The notes below the pieces were generated by a model. That model searched no databases. It was not told where the DNA came from and saw only the letters and a list, made by a program, of their open reading frames with translations. A program made the position numbers and the translations under genes. Positions 1-8,053 of a stretch of DNA of 64,000 nt are shown here, in pieces (within the stretch, counting starts at the first letter, position 1; every line of letters starts with the position of its first letter). The stretch is from Saccharibacillus endophyticus (lineage in GTDB: Bacteria > Bacillota > Bacilli > Paenibacillales > Paenibacillaceae): contig NZ_JAAZWE010000006.1 of the NCBI RefSeq assembly GCF_013185185.1, forward strand, positions 186,001 through 250,000. Reading direction: 5' to 3'.

Positions 1-40
1 ACATCGACTCTTTGCATCGTTGTCGGCTCCTTTTTTGGTC

Positions 41-76
41 AAAAATAAAACCCCGTCCCTGAAAAGGGACGAGGTT
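41..76 (-). terminator. Regulated terminator of the isoleucine T-box
   Basis: On the minus strand AACCTCGTCCC pairs with GGGACGGGGTT across a short TTTTCA loop and is followed by TTTATTTTT. It is the off-state hairpin of the T-box, competing with the antiterminator for the same CCTCGTCCC segment. Confidence 0.88.
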
Positions 77-430
77 AGCTCGCGTTACCACCCTTGTTTC
101 GCCGATTGCACGTCCTGTCCGAAAAACGTCTGAGCACTCCGCTTTTCGGGCACCGCGCAAAAAAGCGACACCTTAGTCTCCGTATCGATCAATACGGGTC
201 CGTTGTAACGGTCGGCTTCCGGTACGGCCTACTCTCTTTTTGCGAACCTCGCGATCACTTGGCAAAAAGGATTCGAACGTACTTCTCCGGGATGATCTTC
301 GGTCTATGCTTCGCACGCCGGCTTGCAGCTCGTAAAGGCCCGGCTCTCTGAAGAACGAATAGCATGACTTACTGTTCCCATCGTTGAATTTGATTCATGA
401 TTGTTTACGAATAAAACGCCGATACGGCGT
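41..430 (-). promoter_or_regulatory. T-box riboswitch leader, isoleucine type (presumed ileS leader)
   Basis: The minus strand carries a complete tRNA-sensing leader. The T-box motif AGGGTGGTAACGCG lies near 82-95; its UGGU would pair with the ACCA end of tRNA-Ile. The specifier region near 287-300 reads GAAGATCATCCCGG and offers the isoleucine codon ATC (two overlapping registers). AAGGG next to the T-box can pair with CCCUU of the terminator arm, which is the usual antiterminator. The regulated gene is beyond the left edge; downstream of divIVA in Bacillales it is normally ileS. One deviation is AAC where most T-boxes have ACC after the UGGN. Confidence 0.9.
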
Positions 431-436
431 CTTTTA
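411..436 (-). terminator. Hairpin after divIVA, also the 5' end of the ileS transcript
   Basis: Minus strand GACGCCG-TAT-CGGCGTTTTATT is a short GC-rich stem with a U-rich tail 60 nt after the divIVA stop. It looks like an intrinsic terminator for divIVA, but the downstream promoter would start transcription at the base of the same hairpin. Confidence 0.65.
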
Positions 437-465
437 TTTATAGCGCTAACCGCGCCGGTTGTCAA
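437..465 (-). promoter_or_regulatory. Sigma-A promoter for the ileS T-box transcript
   Basis: Minus strand TTGACA (460-465), a 17-nt spacer and TATAAA (437-442). The predicted start near 430 gives a leader of about 390 nt containing the entire T-box, matching the size of known leaders. Confidence 0.85.
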
Positions 466-495
466 TAGTTGACACAGAGGACGGTCAGCCGCCGC

Positions 496-1023
496 TTAGT
501 ACAGTTCGCTTGAGCGACGATCAGCCTGGGCTTGTTCCATTTCGCGATCAAGCTCGCGACTTTGACGATCCAGGGCATCCCAACCATCCTGGGCCAGCAG
601 TTCAAGCTGCGCTTCGATCAGCGTCCGGAAACGCGTGCGGTAGATCGAAGCCTGCTTCTTCAGTTCTTCCATCTCTACAGCAACTTTACGAGATTTGACG
701 AGCGACTCGTTGATGATGCGATCGGCGTTCTTTTCCGCTTCTTTCACGACCAGCTGTGCTTCCTTTTTCGCGTTGCCGCGGACTTCATCCGCCGCTTCCT
801 GCGCCACGATAATCGTCTTGCTCAGCGTCTCTTCCAGGTTCATGAAGTGATTCAGACGTTCTTCCATGGAAGTCATCCGATGCAGCAGATCTTTGTTTTC
901 CCGAATCACGCTTTCGTAATCCTTAATGACCTGATCCAAAAACTCGTTGACTTCATCCTCGTCGTATCCCCGAAGACGCCGGCTGAATTCTTTGTTATGT
1001 ATATCCAGCGGTGTTAATGCCAT
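496..1023 (-). CDS. divIVA: Cell-division/polarity protein DivIVA
   Basis: DivIVA binds strongly curved membrane at the septum and poles and recruits other proteins. The protein has 175 residues. The conserved lipid-binding N-terminus ALTPLDIHNKEFSRRLRGYD is followed by a long charged coiled coil (about residues 30-160). An upstream in-frame start exists at 1050, but GGAGGTG sits 8 nt before the ATG at 1023 and homologues start with MALTPLDI, so 1023 is used. It follows ylmH in the classic ylm-divIVA order and precedes the isoleucine T-box, as in other Bacillales. Confidence 0.95.
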   Translation of the reverse strand: MALTPLDIHNKEFSRRLRGYDEDEVNEFLDQVIKDYESVIRENKDLLHRMTSMEERLNHFMNLEETLSKTIIVAQEAADEVRGNAKKEAQLVVKEAEKNADRIINESLVKSRKVAVEMEELKKQASIYRTRFRTLIEAQLELLAQDGWDALDRQSRELDREMEQAQADRRSSELY

Positions 1024-1189
1024 GATGTGCACCTCCAATGTATTAAGCACGCTGCCAACCCCTCGGCGAAAGCTCAGGCTGCATCACGTCCGTGCATAAG
1101 ACCGCTGCGCTTGCGCGCAGGCAGTCCTTTTGGTTTTATCGGAATTTCGACATCGAAACGTGAATTCCTGCATAGTTCCACACAAACCG

Positions 1190-1972
1190 TTATACGAATT
1201 TTCCGATGCGGACACGATAACGCCCTTTTTTCGTCAGATCGCCGATCTCCAACACCCGGAAGCGACCGAATCCTTGGAGCGATACCGTATCGCCTTCACG
1301 CAGCGTTTTGGAAGGATCTTCTTCGACTTTCCAGTTGACGCGGCAGCGGCCGGCTTTGATCGGCGCGAGAATCTTTGCCCGACTCATGCGGTAAACGTCG
1401 CTGACAATTCCGTCAAGACGCGGTGAAGCCACGGTGAGTTCCATTTCGGCAAGCTCCGATTCCGAAGCGCGCAATGAGGCAATCGGCAGCACTTCGGTAA
1501 ATACGCTGACCCGATGCACCTGTCTCAGCTCCAGATTAAGAAAATCCGCGATCTCGGCAGCTACCACGATGTGGCAACCGTCTTCGCGCGGATGGATATC
1601 ACCGATCTTGGAACGCTTCATGCCAAGTCCAAGTACCGATCCCATATAGTCACCGTGCGCAAGCTCCGTGAACTTGCTGTCCGCCGGAGTGATCGACAGC
1701 ACGGCCAATTTCATATCCTCGTCGCCCAGGTCCCGATAATCCGGCGCGATTACGGCTCGGCGCCGCTCCGCCTGGGGACTTCCGCCTTCAAGGCGAATCG
1801 CTACGTCTTGTTCCGAATTCGCCAACATCGACAATAGTTGAAGCTGGCGCGGATCAAGAAAGTCGGTCAGCTTCAACTCGTGATAGCGGGCCGCTCCTTC
1901 AAGCCATTCGGAAGCACGATCCACGAATTCCCGCTCGTCGGGATGGACGTGTTCATGTGTGTTTTTAGACAT
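1190..1972 (-). CDS. ylmH: YlmH-family RNA-binding protein with S4 domain
   Basis: A 260-residue protein ending in an S4 RNA-binding domain (about residues 180-250, with GRCRVNWKVEEDP and DTVSLQGFGRFRV). The N-terminal two thirds match the YlmH family, known from Bacillus as a ribosome-associated rescue factor for stalled 50S-peptidyl-tRNA complexes. That role is family knowledge, not visible here. It lies between ylmG and divIVA, 31 nt after ylmG, in what is probably one operon from pgeF to divIVA. Confidence 0.92.
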   Translation of the reverse strand: MSKNTHEHVHPDEREFVDRASEWLEGAARYHELKLTDFLDPRQLQLLSMLANSEQDVAIRLEGGSPQAERRRAVIAPDYRDLGDEDMKLAVLSITPADSKFTELAHGDYMGSVLGLGMKRSKIGDIHPREDGCHIVVAAEIADFLNLELRQVHRVSVFTEVLPIASLRASESELAEMELTVASPRLDGIVSDVYRMSRAKILAPIKAGRCRVNWKVEEDPSKTLREGDTVSLQGFGRFRVLEIGDLTKKGRYRVRIGKFV

Positions 1973-2003
1973 CTGTCAAACTCCTCTGACATTCATGATC
2001 CGT

Positions 2004-2294
2004 TTACGCTATGGCACGAATCAACAATTGGAACAAATATAAAATTCCGCCTTGCACGAACTGCAGGACGAACAACGCGACGATCGGGGAAATATCCAGC
2101 ATGCCGCCGATCGGCGGGATGAATCTGCGGAAAATGGACAAGTACGGCTCGGCGATTTTCCCCAGAATTACGCCGACTTGGCTTTCCCGAACATTGGGTA
2201 CCCAAGACATAAGGATGTAAATAATCAGAATCCAAGAATAAATCTGGAATAACGTTGGGATGAGTTGATAAATCTGAATCAGCAATCCTACCAA
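2004..2294 (-). CDS. ylmG: YggT-family membrane protein YlmG
   Basis: A small integral membrane protein of 96 residues with two hydrophobic helices (about 3-27 and 66-94) and the family motif EPYLSIFRRFIPPIGG between them, which is typical of YggT/YlmG. Members are linked to osmotic tolerance and cell or plastid division; the biochemical role is unclear. The gene sits 7 nt downstream of sepF, consistent with translation from the same message. Confidence 0.92.
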   Translation of the reverse strand: MVGLLIQIYQLIPTLFQIYSWILIIYILMSWVPNVRESQVGVILGKIAEPYLSIFRRFIPPIGGMLDISPIVALFVLQFVQGGILYLFQLLIRAIA

Positions 2295-2301
2295 GCTATC
2301 G

Positions 2302-2754
2302 TCACCTCATTTGATTAAATTCGTGATCCTCGCGAATCAGGTCCGCGATCGTACCTTCGACCTCGACCGTATCCGGCGTGCAAAGAAAGATGTCTCCTCC
2401 GACTTTGGATATGTTTCCGTTGATCGCATAGACCGTACCGCCCAAAAAGTCAATAATCCGTTTGGCATGGTCACGGCGCACTTGCTGCAAATTCACGACC
2501 ACGGAACGATGCGCGCGCAGATGATCGGCAATCTGTTGGGCATCGTCGTACGTACGGGGCTCGACCAGAATCACCTTTACGTTTTTTTGCGAATGAATGC
2601 TCACCACGTTATTCGCTTTGCCGTTCTTCCGCGGTTCCTGATTGGCGGCCGATTCATACGGTTGATCATCGGACTCCACGACTTTTTCGCGCTCCACGAT
2701 CTCCTCTTCTTCCTGCAGGCCGAGAAAATTCATAAAACGGTTCATGACACCCAT
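2302..2754 (-). CDS. sepF: Cell-division protein SepF
   Basis: SepF bundles FtsZ filaments and anchors them to the membrane. The 150-residue protein has an N-terminal amphipathic segment (MNRFMNFLGLQEEEE) for membrane binding, an acidic linker to about residue 55, and a C-terminal SepF core (KVILVEPRTYDDAQQIADHL and the G-rich FLGGTVYAINGNISKVG stretch). Start ATG at 2754; the family N-terminus begins a few residues later, so an internal ATG at 2745 (MNRFM) is a possible alternative. It lies 2 nt after ylmE. Confidence 0.95.
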   Translation of the reverse strand: MGVMNRFMNFLGLQEEEEIVEREKVVESDDQPYESAANQEPRKNGKANNVVSIHSQKNVKVILVEPRTYDDAQQIADHLRAHRSVVVNLQQVRRDHAKRIIDFLGGTVYAINGNISKVGGDIFLCTPDTVEVEGTIADLIREDHEFNQMR

Positions 2755-2756
2755 CT

Positions 2757-3446
2757 TCAGTCCTCCTCTTTTCCTACCAGAATAGAGCCCAGGCGAACCC
2801 AGGTCGCACCTTCTTCAATGGCGACTTCAAAATCTCCCGACATGCCCATCGACAAATGTTCGATCGGCTTTGCTTGAACGTTTTTCGCATTCAATTCGTC
2901 TCGCAGCTCTCTCAATCCGCGAAAGACCGGTCGAGCCGACTCTGCGTCCGAATCAAACGGGGCCATGGTCATAAGTCCGATCACTTCGATGTGAGGGAAT
3001 TCACCCAGCTGCCGGATAAAATCAAATACTTTTTCGGGCGGCAAGCCTGCTTTCGTATCTTCGCCCGACACATTAACCTGAACGAATGCTTTTAACGTTA
3101 TATCGGCCGCTGACGCCTGGCGCTCCAGTTCTTTGGCCAGGGACAAACGGTCCAAGGAATGGATATACGCAAACTTGCCGATCACATCCTTCACCTTGTT
3201 GCTCTGGAGCTGGCCGATAAAATGCCAGATGCCTCGGCTTCCCAGCGCTTCCCACTTCGGTTTGGCGCTCTGCCAGCGATTTTCCCCAAGATGGACGATG
3301 CCGCTATCCAGCACTTGCTTTGTTTTGTCGACAGAAACGTATTTCGTCACCGCTACAATGTTCACTTCTTCGGGCGATCTGCCCGCGCGTTCACAAGCTT
3401 CCGATACGACCTTGTTCACGTGCGCGATCCGCTGTTCCAATGTCAC
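2757..3446 (-). CDS. ylmE: YggS/YlmE-family pyridoxal-phosphate homeostasis protein
   Basis: A 229-residue single-domain TIM-barrel PLP-binding protein. The PLP lysine is K35 in NIVAVTKYVSVD, and GENRWQ, SMGMSGDFEVAIEEGATWVRLG (split here as SMGMSGDF and WVRLGS) are the typical phosphate-binding segments. The family balances PLP and amino/keto-acid pools and has no known catalytic activity. Its ATG overlaps the stop of pgeF by 4 nt, indicating translational coupling. Confidence 0.94.
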   Translation of the reverse strand: MTLEQRIAHVNKVVSEACERAGRSPEEVNIVAVTKYVSVDKTKQVLDSGIVHLGENRWQSAKPKWEALGSRGIWHFIGQLQSNKVKDVIGKFAYIHSLDRLSLAKELERQASAADITLKAFVQVNVSGEDTKAGLPPEKVFDFIRQLGEFPHIEVIGLMTMAPFDSDAESARPVFRGLRELRDELNAKNVQAKPIEHLSMGMSGDFEVAIEEGATWVRLGSILVGKEED

Positions 3447-4318
3447 CGGAACGTGCCTCCTTCTTTCAGTCCTATCCAGCTTGCCATTCTTCCGGTCTGT
3501 CCCTTTTCCTGTCTATGCGAAAAGAACAGATCGGTCCGGCTGCTCGTACACCAACTCGTGCACGCGATGCTTTCCGGACGTATTCCTGATCTTATCATAA
3601 TGTGTCGGTTCAATTCTTTCAAGTTCAGCAGCGCTTTCCCGCCCCCGGAATCCGCGGAAAAGTCGGATAATTCGCGCGATCGGGCGGGTAAGTCCCGACT
3701 CAGCACTTCGCGTACCCGATCCAGCACGGTTGCGTCGACTTCATAACGGCTTTCGCCGATGCAAGGTCCGATCGCGGCGAGGATATCTTCGGAGCGGCTG
3801 CCGTATTGTTCGTTCATTTTTTCTACCATGCGAAGGCCGATCTCCGCGACGGTTCCTTTCCATCCGGCATGCGCAAGACCGACAACCAGCTTGACCGGAT
3901 CGAAAAAGTACAGCGGCACGCAATCGGCATAAAACGAAGTAAGCAGCACGCCCGGAACATTGGTGAGGAGACCGTCCGTATCGGGAAAAGCACTCTCGCG
4001 ATCCAGCCGTCCCCGGCCGCGATCCGCTGCGGTCACAACCGCAATCTCGGCCAAGTGCACCTGCTCGCCGCTCGTCCAATCTTCAAAACGAAACCCTGCC
4101 GCTTCTGCCACTCTGGAGCGATTTTCCGCCACGGCTTCCGGATCGTCGCCCACATGCAGCGCGCAGTTCAATTCGGCATGATACCCTTTGCTTACCCCAC
4201 CTGAGCGTCCCGTAAAACCTGCACTTAAGTAATCAAGACTTTTCCAAGCTGCAATATCGAATACTTCAGCTCCGTTATCCGCCACTCGACGGACAAACGG
4301 CTCTTGAAAGCTTGTCAT
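3443..4318 (-). CDS. pgeF: Peptidoglycan editing factor PgeF (YlmD, multicopper-oxidase-like fold)
   Basis: A 291-residue YfiH/DUF152 protein. The metal-site residues of the family are visible: H88 (GEQVHLAE), C133 (SFYADCVPLY) and H150 (GLAHAGWKG). The E. coli homologue removes wrongly incorporated L-serine from muropeptide precursors; other members act on purine nucleosides. In spore formers spoIIGA-sigE-sigG (and ylmC) normally lie between ftsZ and this gene; here it is separated from ftsZ only by a terminator. The last 30 residues are rich in K/R/Q/G. Confidence 0.92.
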   Translation of the reverse strand: MTSFQEPFVRRVADNGAEVFDIAAWKSLDYLSAGFTGRSGGVSKGYHAELNCALHVGDDPEAVAENRSRVAEAAGFRFEDWTSGEQVHLAEIAVVTAADRGRGRLDRESAFPDTDGLLTNVPGVLLTSFYADCVPLYFFDPVKLVVGLAHAGWKGTVAEIGLRMVEKMNEQYGSRSEDILAAIGPCIGESRYEVDATVLDRVREVLSRDLPARSRELSDFSADSGGGKALLNLKELNRHIMIRSGIRPESIACTSWCTSSRTDLFFSHRQEKGQTGRMASWIGLKEGGTFR

Positions 4319-4382
4319 TTCTCTCGCTTCCTCCTTACCGGCATGCGGGTAGCGCTTTATCGACGCTTCCCTTTCTCTATTG

Positions 4383-4418
4383 AAAAAAGATCCGCTTCCG
4401 AGTGACGAAAGCGGATCT
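4383..4418 (-). terminator. Intrinsic terminator after ftsZ
   Basis: Minus strand AGATCCGCTT...AAGCGGATCT followed by TTTTTT. A 10-bp perfect stem 21 nt past the ftsZ stop. Confidence 0.92.
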
Positions 4419-4438
4419 CCCTTGAATCGGACTGCTTT

Positions 4439-5569
4439 TTAATCGTTGTTTTGGCGTGAACGGTTGCGCAGGAACGTAGGGATGTCCAACTGATCTCCGC
4501 CTTGCTGTTGAGGATCAAAGGCCGGACGCTGCGGCTGCTGCTGCGAACGGTCGTTTTGAGCTTCAGGCTGTTGTTGAGTCGAAGGTTTGCGGACGATCGG
4601 CTTCAATGGAGCAGGTTTGTGTTCAAACCCGGTTGCGATGACCGTTACCTTGATCTCTTCCTTCATGTTCTCGTCGATGATCGCACCGAAGATCATGTTG
4701 ACTTCCGGATCGGAAGCCTCGATGACGATTTCCGCCGCTTCGTTAACTTCGTACAGCGACAGATTCGATCCGCCGGTGATGTTCATGATTACGCCTCTGG
4801 CGCCTTCGATGGACGTTTCGAGCAGCGGGCTCATGATCGCTTTGCGCGCCGCATCCGCCGCACGGTTTTCGCCTGCTGCTTCCCCGATTCCCATCAACGC
4901 GGAACCGCGCTCGGTCATGATCGTTTTCACGTCCGCGAAGTCAAGGTTGATCAGACCCGGAACCGCGATCAAATCGGAAATGCCTTGAACGGCTTGACGC
5001 AATACGTTATCCGCTTCACGGAAGGCTTCGAGCATCGGCGTTTTCTTATCGACGATCTCAAGCAACCGGTCGTTCGGAATGACGATAAGCGTATCTACCT
5101 TTTCCTTCAGCGCTTCAATGCCCAGCTCGGCTTGACCGGCGCGTTTGCGGCCTTCGAACGTGAACGGACGCGTGACGACCCCCACCGTCAGCGCGCCGCA
5201 CTCGCGAGCGATTTCCGCAATGACCGGAGCCGCGCCCGTTCCCGTACCGCCGCCCATACCCGCGGTGACGAATACCATATCCGCGCCTTTGAGCGTGTTG
5301 CTGATCAGTTCACGGGATTCTTCTGCCGCTTTTTTACCGACATCCGGATTGGCCCCCGCGCCAAGACCCCGAGTCAGCTTATCGCCGATCTGCAATTTGT
5401 GCTCCGACTTGGCCAAATGAAGGGCTTGCGCATCCGTATTGACCGTAATAAACTCCACGCCTTGCACGCCGTTCTCGATCATGCGGTTGACCGCATTGCT
5501 GCCGCCACCGCCAACGCCGATCACTTTAATGCGTGCCAGGCTCTCCATTTCGAAATCGAATTCCAACAT
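4439..5569 (-). CDS. ftsZ: Cell-division GTPase FtsZ
   Basis: Tubulin homologue that forms the Z ring. The 376-residue length is typical. The tubulin signature GGGTGTG is at 106-112, the N-terminal nucleotide loop IGVGGGGSNAVNRM near 17-30, NLDFADVKTIM (T7 loop) near 205-215, and the C-terminal tail ends with the conserved FtsA/SepF-binding peptide LDIPTFLRNR after a Q/P-rich linker (about 325-360). Start MLEF agrees with homologues; GGAGG lies just upstream. It follows ftsA by 51 nt and ends at a strong terminator. Confidence 0.98.
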   Translation of the reverse strand: MLEFDFEMESLARIKVIGVGGGGSNAVNRMIENGVQGVEFITVNTDAQALHLAKSEHKLQIGDKLTRGLGAGANPDVGKKAAEESRELISNTLKGADMVFVTAGMGGGTGTGAAPVIAEIARECGALTVGVVTRPFTFEGRKRAGQAELGIEALKEKVDTLIVIPNDRLLEIVDKKTPMLEAFREADNVLRQAVQGISDLIAVPGLINLDFADVKTIMTERGSALMGIGEAAGENRAADAARKAIMSPLLETSIEGARGVIMNITGGSNLSLYEVNEAAEIVIEASDPEVNMIFGAIIDENMKEEIKVTVIATGFEHKPAPLKPIVRKPSTQQQPEAQNDRSQQQPQRPAFDPQQQGGDQLDIPTFLRNRSRQNND

Positions 5570-5620
5570 ATTCCTCCATCTCCCCCTCGTTTTCCTTGGA
5601 TGGGCTCGTTTTTGTGTTCT

Positions 5621-6874
5621 TCATATAAATTCGCTAAACATATTTTTGAGCTTTTCTAGGAAACCGGTTTTCTGGCCCGTCTCCGGTTTTGGGCTCGATT
5701 GAGGACGGTTCACGGGCTTTTTACCCGGAACTGCGGCGCCCCGACTGCGATTCTTGCGAATCACGCTGTACAGGATACCGATTCCGCTGGCAAAAGCCGG
5801 GTCGCGAACGCCGATGTAATCAGGCACCGCGAGTCTGACGGATGCCGAAAGTTCGCTCTGCGCGACCTGCAAAACACCCGGCATCGCAACGGTTCCGCCA
5901 CTCAGTACATACCCCCCGGAGATGTCCCGATAACCCATACGATGGATCTCCTGATGGATAAGTTGGAAAATTTCCTGAACACGCGGCTCGATAATCGCAG
6001 CCAAGTCTTCCTGGGTATATTCCTTCTCGACCGAGCTGCCGATCCGATTGACCTTGAATACGACGTCCGCCGCAGCGTCCGCCATCATGGCGCAACCGTA
6101 CTTCAGCTTAACCTTTTCCGCTTGATCGGTTACTGTGCGCAAACCGTAGGCAATGTCATTCGTTACGTATTCGCCCCCGATCGGAAGCGTCGATACGGCT
6201 GCAAGATGGCCATTTTCGAAAATCGAAATCGTGGCCTGTCCCGCGCCGATGTCGAGCATCGCCGTACGCATCGTCTTTTCATCCTTGGTAAGTGCCAGCT
6301 GGCCGGCCCCGAGGGAAATCAGCACCAGTTCTTTCACCTTGAGGTCGGCTTTCTCCACGCAACGCAAGAGGTTATGTATAGCCGTCTTGGCGCCGGTGAC
6401 GATCGTAGCTTCCACCTCCAGGCGGGATCCGATCATGCCCCGCGGATCCTGAATTCCCTCCAAGCCGTCAACCACGAACTGCTTGGCAACGACGTCGATG
6501 ATTTCACGTTCCGGCGGAAGAGCCACAACCTCGGCGGCTTTGGTTACGCGTTCGATGTCGTCCTCTCCGATCTCGCGATCCTCGTTCGATACGGTTACGA
6601 CTCCACGACTTGCTTGCAATCCGATATGGCTGCCCGATATGCCGACGTAAACTTCCGTTATTTGAATGCCGACCATTCGCTCGGCATGTTCCACGGCGCC
6701 GCGAATCGATTGGACGGTTTGATCGACGTCAACGATGGCGCCTTTTCGGATTCCTTCCGAATCGGCCGATCCAACTCCAATAATATTAAAGGTTCCATTA
6801 CTGATTTCCCCGATAATAGCACGAACTTTGGATGTACCGATGTCCAAACTAACAATGATGTCATTGTTGCTCAA
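5621..6874 (-). CDS. ftsA: Cell-division actin-like ATPase FtsA
   Basis: FtsA tethers FtsZ to the membrane. It has 417 residues with the actin-family phosphate-1 motif DIGTSKVRAIIGE at the N-terminus, phosphate-2 DIGAGQATISIFE in the middle, the GGTVAMPG segment, and a C-terminal amphipathic helix (FLEKLKNMFSEFI) for membrane binding. An ATG at 6898 opens the same frame, but GGGAGGTG lies inside that extension, 9 nt before a TTG at 6874, and homologues start with (M)SNNDIIVSLDIGT; the TTG start is therefore preferred. Confidence 0.95.
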   Translation of the reverse strand: MSNNDIIVSLDIGTSKVRAIIGEISNGTFNIIGVGSADSEGIRKGAIVDVDQTVQSIRGAVEHAERMVGIQITEVYVGISGSHIGLQASRGVVTVSNEDREIGEDDIERVTKAAEVVALPPEREIIDVVAKQFVVDGLEGIQDPRGMIGSRLEVEATIVTGAKTAIHNLLRCVEKADLKVKELVLISLGAGQLALTKDEKTMRTAMLDIGAGQATISIFENGHLAAVSTLPIGGEYVTNDIAYGLRTVTDQAEKVKLKYGCAMMADAAADVVFKVNRIGSSVEKEYTQEDLAAIIEPRVQEIFQLIHQEIHRMGYRDISGGYVLSGGTVAMPGVLQVAQSELSASVRLAVPDYIGVRDPAFASGIGILYSVIRKNRSRGAAVPGKKPVNRPQSSPKPETGQKTGFLEKLKNMFSEFI

Positions 6875-7035
6875 GCCCTTGGCACCTCCCGTTTGCAAAA
6901 TTGATCACTTGGTTCGTTTAAAGCCGGGCTTTATTCGTATCTTCATAGAATAATTCAACACGGCTTAAACTTTCCCTCTTTCATTTCGAATTTTTTTATG
7001 CAGTTTGTGTATCTTTTTGCGAGAATACAGCAAAC

Positions 7036-7044
7036 ATTATAGCA
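7036..7044 (-). promoter_or_regulatory. Extended -10 promoter for ftsA-ftsZ
   Basis: Minus strand TGCTATAAT in the 206-nt divIB-ftsA gap is a perfect extended -10 (TGnTATAAT). No good -35 is visible 17 nt upstream, which suits an extended -10 promoter. It would let ftsAZ be transcribed apart from the mur genes. Confidence 0.6.
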
Positions 7045-7080
7045 TCTTTTATAATCCGGGAGTAGCAGGCCTTAAGGCTC

Positions 7081-7848
7081 TTATTCGCCCGACTCGGTTT
7101 CGAGTTCGGCATTTACGAAAGGAACGTAAACATTGGCTTCGAACATTTTGATCGATCCCGGACTTTGGGTTTCGGTAATGCCGTCCAAAATTTCCAAGCG
7201 GTCTTTGAGCAGGGACACGGTGGTCTCCACTTCAAAACGCGATCGCGTGTAAATTCGGATTCTGTCGGGATACGATTCCGTGGAAGCCGGCATGATCTCG
7301 GACAGATCGGATAACAAACCGTCCGGCACCGAAGCCAACACGCGGCAAAGCCTTGCCTTTTCTTCTTCTTTCCCCTCCCATTCAGTCAGCATCGGCTTTT
7401 CGGCCGGCAGCCCCTGATCCCGAAGCGGAATCTCGGCGCCGCTGCCCAATAGAGCCTGTACGCTGCCGTCCTCAAGCAGCTCGTAAGCGACCGGACTGTA
7501 CTCGTCTACGCGAAGCAGAATCTTCCCGGGAAACCGCTTCTCTACCGTCGCAGACTCGACCGCGTTCAGATTCGACACGATCCGCTGCTCGACGTTCGTT
7601 GCGCTCGACGCGAAGAATTGACCTCCGATACGCAGTCCCGCCGCTTCGATCACCGCCGAGCGGTCGACGTACACGTTGCCTTCGACTTCGATCTGCTGAA
7701 TATGGCTTAGCGAAGAGCGGAAAAAAATAACGCTCAACGCTGCGACCAGCAGAACGGTCAGGAGCAGCCAAAGTTTCCAGCGTCCCTTGCGTCCGGGCTT
7801 GCGCGACTCTTGCTCTTGATTTTCGATCGGTTTAACGACTTTCAGCAT
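7081..7848 (-). CDS. divIB: Cell-division protein DivIB/FtsQ
   Basis: Bitopic division protein of 255 residues from the chosen start: basic cytoplasmic N-terminus, one membrane helix (about residues 26-48), then the POTRA domain (IQQIEVEGNVYVDRSAVIE) and the FtsQ/DivIB beta domain. An ORF start at 7896 gives 16 more residues, but GGAG lies 7 nt before the ATG at 7848 (MLKVVKPIE), which is preferred. In relatives murB lies between murG and divIB; here there is a 205-nt gap with its own promoter. Confidence 0.9.
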   Translation of the reverse strand: MLKVVKPIENQEQESRKPGRKGRWKLWLLLTVLLVAALSVIFFRSSLSHIQQIEVEGNVYVDRSAVIEAAGLRIGGQFFASSATNVEQRIVSNLNAVESATVEKRFPGKILLRVDEYSPVAYELLEDGSVQALLGSGAEIPLRDQGLPAEKPMLTEWEGKEEEKARLCRVLASVPDGLLSDLSEIMPASTESYPDRIRIYTRSRFEVETTVSLLKDRLEILDGITETQSPGSIKMFEANVYVPFVNAELETESGE

Positions 7849-7949
7849 GGCCATTCTCCATCCGGCCGCCAGACGTCCGTCCCGGAAGCACGACAAGACG
7901 AAGCCAAGCGGTTAATTGCACAGTACGCGGAATTTACGTCTCTTCCATA

Positions 7950-7977
7950 TAAGCCCAATCTTATTTGCGGTTGGGCT
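7950..7977 (-). other. Stem-loop in the divIB leader
   Basis: AAGCCCAA and TTGGGCTT form a perfect 8-bp stem around a 12-nt loop, 36-63 nt after the predicted divIB transcription start. No U-run follows on either strand, so it is not a standard terminator. It occupies the position where murB would be expected. Confidence 0.45.
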
Positions 7978-8012
7978 TGCCTGTTCGGGCGACGGAATTT
8001 TGTGTTACGTTC

Positions 8013-8041
8013 ATTATACACGTGCCGCGCTCGATGGCAAA
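8013..8041 (-). promoter_or_regulatory. Promoter for divIB
   Basis: Minus strand TTTGCC (8036-8041), 17-nt spacer, TATAAT (8013-8018), just after the murG stop. The -10 is perfect and the -35 is weak. Confidence 0.6.
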
Positions 8042-8053
8042 GACGAAGGTTGC

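Noticed and set aside
94..351. 85-codon plus-strand ORF at the left edge
   Set aside because: Lies entirely in the antisense of the isoleucine T-box leader.
4502..5659. 385-codon plus-strand ORF opposite ftsZ
   Set aside because: Shadow; ftsZ on the other strand is unambiguous.
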